Below, one piece after another: positions 53,339 through 61,227 of a DNA stretch of 64,000 nt. Under the pieces are notes generated by a model. That model saw only the letters and a program-made list of their open reading frames with translations, was not told where the DNA came from and searched no databases. Position 1 is the stretch's first letter, and each line of letters opens with the position of its first letter. The position numbers and the translations under genes were made by a program. The stretch is taken from the NCBI GenBank assembly GCA_963850095.1, contig CAWKJX010000014.1:481312-545311 (forward strand), given 5' to 3'. The DNA is from Bog-473 sp963850095 (lineage in GTDB: Bacteria > Actinomycetota > Acidimicrobiia > Acidimicrobiales > RAAP-2).

Positions 53339-56300
53339 ATGAGTACGCAGAGCGATCCGGATCCCTCGACGGCATGGCTGACGCGACCGGCGAGATTTCC
53401 GGCTGAGGAGGACCAAACCCGCCGAGGCCGGCTCCTGACCTTCCCGGTCGCCGGCCACCGTCAACCGCCCGCTCCCAGCGCGACCTCGCCTCGTCCGCTT
53501 CCTCACTGGACGCTCGCCATCGTCGGCGCGAGTGCCCTGCTTGTCAGCTTCGCTCAGGCGCCCGGCCGCATCGTCTCCGACACGAGCCTCCCCCTCGTGA
53601 TGTCGCCGATCGTCACCATGTCGAATGCGCTGCACCTCTGGGATCCGACGATGTGGAGCGGGTCGGTCGATACCTTGAGTTTTGGCTACATCTTCCCAAT
53701 GGGTGCGTTCTACGCGCTCGGGCACCTGCTGCACGTGCCGGTTTGGTGCAGCGAGCGGATCTGGCTCGCGCTGTTGCTCAGTACCGGATTCTGGGGCATG
53801 GTGCGACTTGCCGAGGCCCTGGGAATCGGAACCCGGCGCGGTCGCCTGCTCGGAGCCATCGCCTACTGCATCGCCCCGATTGTCGTCACCTGGACTCCGA
53901 CGACGGGGACGCTGCTCGCGGTTGTGCTTTTGCCTTGGGTGCTCGTCCCGCTCGTGCGGGGGTCGACCAGCGGCTCACCGCGGCGGGCTGCGTTCGTCTC
54001 GGGTATCGCCGTCGCGCTGATGGGAGGCGTGAATTCGGCGGTCGTCGTGGCAACGCTGCCGGTCGGGGCCGTGTGGCTGCTCACCCGTCAGCCCGGCCGT
54101 CGACGGCGCGCGCTGATCGGCTGGTGGATCGTCGCCCTCATCATGGCCTGTTTCTGGTGGGCCGCCGCCCTCGCAATCGACAGCCGCTTCGGTTACAACT
54201 ACCTCCCCTATACGGAGACTGCCAGTATCACGACCGCGACCGGGTCGCTCTTCGAGGCGCTCCGCGGCGCTTCGTTCTGGTTGGACCACTACACGCTCGG
54301 GGGACCGCTCCTCCCTGGCGCGTGGACGCTTGTGTCATCAGTCGGTGCCATCCTGGCCACCACGGTCCTCGTTGCGCTGGGCTTGGCCGGTTTGGCCCGG
54401 CGCATTCCGGAACGGCTCTTCTTGGTGGCAAGCCTCGCCGTCGGCGTGGTCGTCATCGCTGCGGGCTACGGAGGGGCGCTTGGCGGACCCGCCACGCATT
54501 CGGTACAGAACCTGATCGGCGGCCCCCTGGCCCCGCTCCGCAACGTGAGCAAGTTCTCCCCTGACGTCGCCCTGCCATTGGCCCTGGGCGTCGCCAGCAT
54601 CACGTCGCTGCCGTTGCGGTCACGTAGTCGAGCCGGACTTTCAACGCCCCCCCTCCGAGCCATCCTCCACCTCGTCATGGCTATCGTCGTTGCGGTCGCC
54701 GTCATCGTTGCTGCCGCGCCGTTCTGGCAGAGGCAGCTGTACATGCAAGGCGCCTTCACTGCCATCCCGGGCTATTGGTCGCAGGCGGCGAACTGGCTCG
54801 ACGCACACCAGGACCACGGCACCGCGCTCCTGGCCCCCGGGGCGGCTTCTGGCGATTACGCCTGGGGCCAGCCAATCGAGGAGCCACTTTCGGTCTTGGC
54901 CTCGACCTCGTGGAGCGTACGGTCGCTTATCCCTGTCGGCTCCAACGGCAACGATCAGGTGCTCGACACCGTCGAAGCGTCCCTCGACCAAGGGGTGGCG
55001 GAGCCGCACATGGCGGACTTCCTGGCGCGCGCGGGTTTCGACTATGTCGTCGTGCGCAACGACCTCGATCTCGCCACTACCGGGGCCCCCGAACCGGCCC
55101 AGGTGAGGCAGGTGCTGGCGCAGACGCCCGGACTGCGCCTAGTCGCTTCTTTCGGTCCGGTGATTTCGAAGAAACAGGCCAACCCGAGTGGGATGCCGGT
55201 CTATGACGATCCGTCGATGACCAAGGGTCTGCGATCGGTCCAGATCTACCGGGTGGTTCCCCCCGCGCCGCTGGTACGGACCTACCCGGCGTCGGACCCC
55301 GTCCTCGTCAGCGGCTCGGCTTCGTCGTTGCTCGGATTGCTCAATGCCGGAATCCTCCAAGGTCGCGCCGCCATCCTGGCGGGTGACATCGGGAGCCGGG
55401 TGGCTGCGACGGCGCCGGGCGTGTCGTGGGCTGATACCGACGGCAACCAGCGCCGCGACGTTGCTTTCGGCGCGATACGAAACAACGAGTCCTACGACCT
55501 CGGCCCAGGCCAGCAAAGCTCGGTCGCCCAGCCACACGTCCCGCAGAATCTCGCTGTGGTGGCCGGGACCGAGCACCAGACGGTTGCCGAGGCGCTCGGT
55601 GGCGCCAGCACATCCGCTTCGACCTTCTCGTCCCAGTCCGTGTCCGCTTCGACCTTCTCGTCCACTCCGCTGGCCCTCGACGCGGCCGAGGGACCCTCCG
55701 CGGCATTCGACGACGAACGGGGGACTGCATGGGTTGCCAACGCGACCAATGACTCCATCGGGCAGTGGGCCCAAATCGACTTTGGGCGTTCTGTCGACCT
55801 GCACACCATCACGGTGCGCCCGTTGGCCGACGGTCCCCAGCGGCCGACGGTGACCGCCGTGACCGTGACCACCGCACAGGGGTCCGTGCTCCGCCGTCTG
55901 CGCGACGGAAATAACACAATCAGCGCCCCGGGCGGACCGAGTACCTGGCTCCGCGTCACGCTTTCTGGAGTTGAGCCGGCACGGTCGCGTCCGCTGAACG
56001 GCTACCCCCTGGGCGCAGGTCTTACCTCCGTCAGCATTCCGGGCGTTCAGTTCGTCCCCGCACTGCGCTTACCCGCCGATGAGGTCTCGGCCTTCGCGAC
56101 GAGCGGCAACCGGGTGACCTTCGCGTTCAGCGCCCCCGTGCCCAATGCCACTATGAATCTCGGCCAGGCCGACGACGACGACCCGCTCATGGTGCGGCGA
56201 TTCGACGCGCCCGCAGCGGCGAAGCTCATGATGATCGGTCAGGCGGTGCCGATTGCCAGCCCGGCGCTGTCTTCGCTGATTCCGAAGGTGGCCTCGAACG

Positions 56301-57646
56301 TGCAGGTGACGGCCACTTCCACCCTCGGTGAGCTGCCGCGCTTCAATGCGTCAAACCTGGTGGCCGGAACGGGAGTGCCCTGGATCGCCGGCCAGAACGA
56401 CAGGCGACCTGCTCTCACCGTCAGCTGGTCCGGCGACCGGACCGTGAGCTCCATCGTGGTCCGACCGACCAGCGAGGCTTCCCACCCACTGCGCGTGCAG
56501 ATCATCAGCCCTGCGGGCCGCGCCGTAGTCAGAGTGCCGGCGCACGGAGGCACGCTGCGATTCCCACCGATGACCACCGATTCCCTGACCATTCGCTTCG
56601 TCAAGGAGACCCGCGCCGTCGGCCAGGTCCCGGGCAGCGGAACGAGGATCTTCATGCCCGTCGGCATCCGGGAGCTGAGCATCCCTGCATTGGGGAAGGT
56701 GACGGCCACGCTGCCATCCAACCGGACGGCTGATCTCCCTTGTGGCCAAGGTCCTTCGGTTCGGCTGGACGGGAGGGTGCTCCCTACCAAAATGCTCGGC
56801 GACGTTTCGGATCTCGAGAACCTGACGCCGATGGGGCTCGTGGTCTGCGGCGGCCCGATCGCCGTCGGCCGCGGTGACCACGTTCTGGTGGCCGGACGCC
56901 TCGGGGGAGCCTTCAAGGTGACCTCGCTCCAAGCGATCCCCGCCACGAGCTTGCCCGATCCGGCTGGGCGGTCCGTACGCATCACGGGTCCCTGGACCTC
57001 CGCCACCCGCTCCGTGCAGGTCAGCGCCGGGGCGGCCTCCTACCTTGCGGTGGCCCAGAACTACAACGCCGGCTGGAAGGCGACCCTTGACGGGCGTTCG
57101 CTCCAATCCGTTCGCCTGGACGGGTGGGAGCAAGCCTGGGTGCTACCGGGCGGGCGTGGAGGGACCGTCGTCATGACCATGCCGGCTGACGCCTGGTACC
57201 GCACGGCGCTGCTGGTCGGAGCCGTGCTGCTCGCCCTGCTGGCTGTGTGCGCTCTGGTCAAACGTGGCCAACACGATTATGCACAGGCCGGCGAGCGCCA
57301 GCCGCCACATGTTGCGCTGCTCGGCGCGTTCGGCTTCGTCGTGCTCGCGCTCGTCTGCGGTCCCGTCGCCCTGGTCTTGTTACCGTTGCTCTACGTCGGG
57401 CGACGGTGGGGACGAACTCCGCTCGCACTCATTGCCGCCGGCGGATTCATTGCCGCCGGCGTCGCCGTGGCCACCTCGCCTGGAGCCCAGCCCGGATCGG
57501 TTTCCGGCGCCTTCGGTTGGCCGGCACAAGCGGGTGCGTCGATTGCGCTCGCGGCGATCCTCGCCGGCCTGGCTGCTCGTGACCGGCACGGCACAACCAC
57601 CACGGCGGCTTCGGAGAGCCGCACCGACCCCGCGAGGACATTCTGA
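53339..57646 (+). CDS. AftD-like arabinofuranosyltransferase, GT-C giant membrane enzyme (module B)
   Basis: Uninterrupted 1,435-residue paralogue of 34318-38635. N-terminal part (~55-500) has about 11-13 membrane helices, SFAQAPGRIVSDTSLPLVMS with the acidic GT-C residue, FGYNYLPYTETASITTATGS, HYTLGGPLLPGAW and PLRNVSKFSPDVALPLALG. The extracytoplasmic part carries two discoidin-like modules near residues 775-900 (FDDERGTAWVANATNDSIGQ) and 985-1130 (NLVAGTGVPWIAGQNDRRPA), then a conserved YLAVAQNYNAGWKATLDGR strand set and C-terminal helices. Predicted to transfer arabinofuranose from a polyprenyl phosphate donor onto a surface glycan. Its TGATG end overlaps the flippase-GT4 start by one base. 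Confidence 0.88.
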   Translation: MSTQSDPDPSTAWLTRPARFPAEEDQTRRGRLLTFPVAGHRQPPAPSATSPRPLPHWTLAIVGASALLVSFAQAPGRIVSDTSLPLVMSPIVTMSNALHLWDPTMWSGSVDTLSFGYIFPMGAFYALGHLLHVPVWCSERIWLALLLSTGFWGMVRLAEALGIGTRRGRLLGAIAYCIAPIVVTWTPTTGTLLAVVLLPWVLVPLVRGSTSGSPRRAAFVSGIAVALMGGVNSAVVVATLPVGAVWLLTRQPGRRRRALIGWWIVALIMACFWWAAALAIDSRFGYNYLPYTETASITTATGSLFEALRGASFWLDHYTLGGPLLPGAWTLVSSVGAILATTVLVALGLAGLARRIPERLFLVASLAVGVVVIAAGYGGALGGPATHSVQNLIGGPLAPLRNVSKFSPDVALPLALGVASITSLPLRSRSRAGLSTPPLRAILHLVMAIVVAVAVIVAAAPFWQRQLYMQGAFTAIPGYWSQAANWLDAHQDHGTALLAPGAASGDYAWGQPIEEPLSVLASTSWSVRSLIPVGSNGNDQVLDTVEASLDQGVAEPHMADFLARAGFDYVVVRNDLDLATTGAPEPAQVRQVLAQTPGLRLVASFGPVISKKQANPSGMPVYDDPSMTKGLRSVQIYRVVPPAPLVRTYPASDPVLVSGSASSLLGLLNAGILQGRAAILAGDIGSRVAATAPGVSWADTDGNQRRDVAFGAIRNNESYDLGPGQQSSVAQPHVPQNLAVVAGTEHQTVAEALGGASTSASTFSSQSVSASTFSSTPLALDAAEGPSAAFDDERGTAWVANATNDSIGQWAQIDFGRSVDLHTITVRPLADGPQRPTVTAVTVTTAQGSVLRRLRDGNNTISAPGGPSTWLRVTLSGVEPARSRPLNGYPLGAGLTSVSIPGVQFVPALRLPADEVSAFATSGNRVTFAFSAPVPNATMNLGQADDDDPLMVRRFDAPAAAKLMMIGQAVPIASPALSSLIPKVASNVQVTATSTLGELPRFNASNLVAGTGVPWIAGQNDRRPALTVSWSGDRTVSSIVVRPTSEASHPLRVQIISPAGRAVVRVPAHGGTLRFPPMTTDSLTIRFVKETRAVGQVPGSGTRIFMPVGIRELSIPALGKVTATLPSNRTADLPCGQGPSVRLDGRVLPTKMLGDVSDLENLTPMGLVVCGGPIAVGRGDHVLVAGRLGGAFKVTSLQAIPATSLPDPAGRSVRITGPWTSATRSVQVSAGAASYLAVAQNYNAGWKATLDGRSLQSVRLDGWEQAWVLPGGRGGTVVMTMPADAWYRTALLVGAVLLALLAVCALVKRGQHDYAQAGERQPPHVALLGAFGFVVLALVCGPVALVLLPLLYVGRRWGRTPLALIAAGGFIAAGVAVATSPGAQPGSVSGAFGWPAQAGASIALAAILAGLAARDRHGTTTTAASESRTDPARTF

Positions 57647-60080
57647 TGGCGCTGCGCACGCTCCGCGAAAGCCCCCCCGATACCGCGCGCTCCCCGCGTC
57701 GTTCGGCTGTCGGCGGGGCAGTGCTCTGGGCGGGCACCGTCGCCTACGGCGGTTCGACCGTGGCTCTGCTCGCCGTCCTGTCACGATATTCCAGCAACAC
57801 CGCATTCTCCGCTGTGGCCGCGCTCCTCGGGCTCGCATTCGTGGTCCTCCTGATCCCGTCCGGCATCACCCTGCGCAGCGCATCGCTCGTAGCGGACGGC
57901 CGTCCGCCCCCGCGCTGACGGTTCGCTCCAGCTGCTTGATCGGTGGGGTGTCCTTGGCGTTGTCGCCACTCCTGGGCTTTCTGCTCCACGTCAGCGTCCT
58001 CGCCGCAGCCATCGTCATGATTCAGATGCTCGTGGCCATTCCATTGGCAATCCGGCAAGGCGCGCTGTTGGGCCAGCACCGATTCGACGTGCTCGGCACC
58101 AACCTCGTGATCGAAGGCACCGCCCGCTTTGTTCTGGGAGCCCTGGCAGGCGTTGCGCTGGGCGTCACAGGCTTGGCCATAGGACTCTGCGCCGGGACCG
58201 CCGTCGCGCTCTTCGTGGCGCCCAAATGGCAATCCGAAACCGCACTGGTCGAGCGGCCTCGCACCTCACTCACGGCGACTTCTGCCTCCCTGGCCCTGCT
58301 CGGGCTGTTCGTACAGTTGGACGTCCTCATCGCACCGTCGGTCGTCGAGCGGGGCGGAGCCACCGCCTACGATCTGGCGGCCGTGCCCTCAAAGGGCGTC
58401 TACCTCTCGCTGCTCGCGATTGGCCCACTCATCTTTCCCTCCGTACGCGGCCGACCGGACCGCCGCTTCGTGCTGAGGACGGCTTCGATTTCACTCGCAT
58501 TCGGTGTTGCCTGCACGGGCATCCTCGTTTTGTTCCGGCACCTGATCGGCTCGGTGCTCGGCCGCCCGGCAGCCGACCCGCTGGAACTGGCCCTGCTCGG
58601 GTTGGCGATGGCGCTGGCCGGCGCCACGGGGATCGCCATCAGCGCGGGCATCGCCCAGGGGTTGAAACACCCGTGGCCTCCCCTCGCCCTGGGGATCGTC
58701 GCCCTGCTCTCCTGCTGGCTCTGGCATCCGGGCGGGCTCGCCTTTTCGGTCGTCGTGGTGATGAGTCAGGCAGTTGCAACGGTGCTCTGTCTCGCGAACT
58801 GCATGAGGGGTGTCAGGCAGGCGCCAAAGGGAGAGGAGGAGATCATGGAGCTCTTCGCCGAGGCGGGCGACCCGCTCGTGCCAGCCCAGGCGGTTGGGAG
58901 ATTGCCTGAGTCGAGTGCCGATGCCGCCGCCGGTTCTCCGCAGTCTGCTGCTCCGCTGGGCCGCGACGAGGCCGCACGAGACCGACTCGATCAGCGCCTG
59001 TGGATCGTGGCCGTCACCTGGCGCGACCTGGCGCACCCGTCCGCGGGAGGGGCCGAGGTATTGATGGATCGCGTCTTGAATGGCCTGCACCAGCGGGGGC
59101 ACCGTGTCACCTTGGTCTGCGGTGGTCCCGTATCCGAGCACCCCTACGAAGTCGTCGACGCCGGGGGCACCTATTCGCAATATCTCCGCGCTCCGGCCAT
59201 TTGTCTTCATAGGTTCCGCCAAGCGGACGTCGTAATCGACGCGCAGAACGGCATGCCTTTCTTCTCACCGCTCTGGCGCCGACGCCCCTCAGTGTGCCTC
59301 GTCCATCACGTGCACACCGATCAGTGGGACACACGATTTCCCCGCCCGGTCGCCCGCGTCCTGCAAGGCGCCGAGCATGACCTCATGCCACTCGTCTACC
59401 GCAATCGGCGTTACGTGGCGATCTCACGCTCGACCCAGCGTGCGCTCGGCACGCTGGGTGTGCCCGCCGAATCCGTGACGGTGATCGAATCCGGCGTGGA
59501 TCTCCACCACGGGGACGTCCCGCCCAGGTCGGCCGAGCCGTTGCTGTTGTCCCTCAACCGGCTCGTACCCCACAAGCGGATCGATCTATTGCTCCGCGCC
59601 TGGGAGGTCGCCAGCCCTCATGTGCCTGGTCGCCTGGTGGTCGCGGGCGATGGGCCCCTGCTCGGAGATCTCCGCCGACAAGCGGCACGGCTGCGTCGGG
59701 TAGAGGTCCTTGGACGTGTGAGCGAGCAGGAAAAAGTGGAACTCCTCGCCCGCGCCTGGGGCGTGCTCAGCGTGGCTCACCATGAAGGATGGGGCATGTC
59801 GATGCTCGAAGGAGCCGTCTTCGGCACGCCTGCGCTGGCTGTCGACGCACCGGGAATCCGGGACGCGGTGATCGACGGGGTGACCGGACGCCTCGTCCCA
59901 GGCGATAGGGAATCGGCGCTGCCCGAGGTATTCGGCCAGGCCATGGTGTCGTTCGTCAACGAACATGGTCGACGGGCCGAGCTCGGCGCCGCTGCGCGCC
60001 TTCGGGCTGAGGAGTTGGGATGGGACCGATCAATTGACCGCTGGGAGCGGGTGTTGCTTGAAGCCTCGACGTCGAAATGA
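57646..60080 (+). CDS. Flippase-GT4 fusion protein (module B, frameshift near 57,910)
   Basis: About 811 residues after repair of one extra base in the C-run near 57,908. Residues 1-~390: MOP flippase paralogous to 29074-30414 (GGAVLWAGTVAYGGSTVALL, LALLGLFVQLDVLIAPSVVE, YDLAAVPSKGVYLSLLAIGP). After a ~60-residue Ala/Glu linker comes a complete GT4 domain (VTWRDLAHPSAGGAEVLMDR, VHHVHTDQWDTRFPRP, LLSLNRLVPHKRIDLLLRAW, HHEGWGMSMLEGAVFGTPAL). No stop separates the two. A strong AGGAGGA with ATG 58845 inside could also give a free GT4. In module A these functions are separate genes. The fusion would tie the last sugar addition to export. Confidence 0.82.
58834..58840 (+). promoter_or_regulatory. 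Internal ribosome binding site in flippase-GT4 gene
   Basis: AGGAGGA, 4 bases before an in-frame ATG at 58845, right at the junction between the two domains. It may allow separate translation of the GT4 half. Confidence 0.5.
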
Positions 60081-60204
60081 GCGAGAGCACCCACCGCAGC
60101 GCTTCATGCGCGCCCTATGCCTTCCCAACGCAGACCGCAATGCCGCTACGCCCCTTGCTCGGCTCAACCGTGATGAGCCGAGCGTCTGGGCTGCGGGCGT
60201 CCCT

Positions 60205-60224
60205 CGCAAGCCATTTTTTTTGCG
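60205..60224 (+). terminator. Possible terminator after module B
   Basis: A run of eight T (60214-60221), rare in this GC-rich sequence, follows the flippase-GT4 gene; CGCAA (60205-60209) and TTGCG (60220-60224) could form a weak stem across it. Placement fits transcript end of module B, but the structure is not a classic GC hairpin. Confidence 0.3.
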
Positions 60225-60266
60225 GTCAGCTGATTCAAGGTCGAGCGGCGGGGTAATTGATACGAC

Positions 60267-61172
60267 GTGAGTGTATCGCTTTCCGAAAAAGGAACACGAG
60301 CCGAGTCCAACGAGATCCTAGAGGCGAAGTCATTGATGACGCAGTCGTCATTGACATGGCCGACGGCGTCGCGGTTCAAGGACATATGGAAGGGCAGGCG
60401 CGAGATACGGAATTGGTGGTTCGTGTTTCCCATCGCCGCTCTGGTCCATGCACAGATGGTACGAGGGCGCGACTGGCCAAAAGGCTTTGGAAACATTCCT
60501 GTCCGGCTGACGTTGCGTTCTGGCCATCGGATTTCGTGTCGAGCCAACGAAGTATTTCAGATCGTTGAAGTCTTCATATCGGGTGACTACGAGAATCCGG
60601 AGATCCCATACTCTCGGGCACGCACGATCCTTGACGTCGGCGCCAATATAGGTGTTTCCACTATTTGGTTCTCTGAGCATTGCCCATTCGCTCGAATCTT
60701 CGCCGTCGAGCCAAGTTCGGAAACGAGTGCTCGCCTCCTCCAAAATATCGAACGCAATGGACTCGGGAACCGCGTTTCAGTTCTCAATGTGGCCCTGGGG
60801 AAGGGCGGCCAGCCGTTGTATCTGGTCTTTGGCGAACATTCCGGTCTTGCTCACACCGACACCGAACCTCACGAGGGCAGTCAGATGGTTTGGTCAGCGG
60901 ATCTCAGGACTGTCCTTGAGATCGTGGGCGGACACGTGGACGTGATGAAAATCGATTGTGAAGGAGCCGAATACGAGATCATTCTCGGAGCCGATGACCG
61001 CACACTTTCCCAGATTGACAGCATCGTTGGCGAATATCACGGCCCCAACATGAGTGATCACGCCAGCCTATTTTCACGTCTTGAAGAGGCGGGCTTCAAA
61101 GTTTCACACGAGGGGCCTTCTCAACCGTCAATTGAGGTAGGTATGTTCAGCGCGGTCCGACCCACAGCCTGA
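60267..61172 (+). CDS. FkbM family methyltransferase
   Basis: 301 residues from GTG 60267 (ATG 60336 is an alternative). RTILDVGANIGVSTIWFSEH is motif I, ARIFAVEPSSETSARLLQNI the acidic beta-2 end, VSVLNVALGKGGQPLYLV the next strand and VDVMKIDCEGAEYEIILGA the hallmark FkbM D-CEG-E motif. FkbM enzymes O-methylate sugars or polyketides. It stands alone after module B, in locally lower GC than its neighbours, hinting at separate acquisition. Likely methylates the surface glycan. Confidence 0.88.
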   Translation: MSVSLSEKGTRAESNEILEAKSLMTQSSLTWPTASRFKDIWKGRREIRNWWFVFPIAALVHAQMVRGRDWPKGFGNIPVRLTLRSGHRISCRANEVFQIVEVFISGDYENPEIPYSRARTILDVGANIGVSTIWFSEHCPFARIFAVEPSSETSARLLQNIERNGLGNRVSVLNVALGKGGQPLYLVFGEHSGLAHTDTEPHEGSQMVWSADLRTVLEIVGGHVDVMKIDCEGAEYEIILGADDRTLSQIDSIVGEYHGPNMSDHASLFSRLEEAGFKVSHEGPSQPSIEVGMFSAVRPTA

Positions 61173-61227
61173 GGGTCGCACGACCCGCCATGTTCCGGGT
61201 CAACCAGCCGCAGCCTAGGATGGCGGA

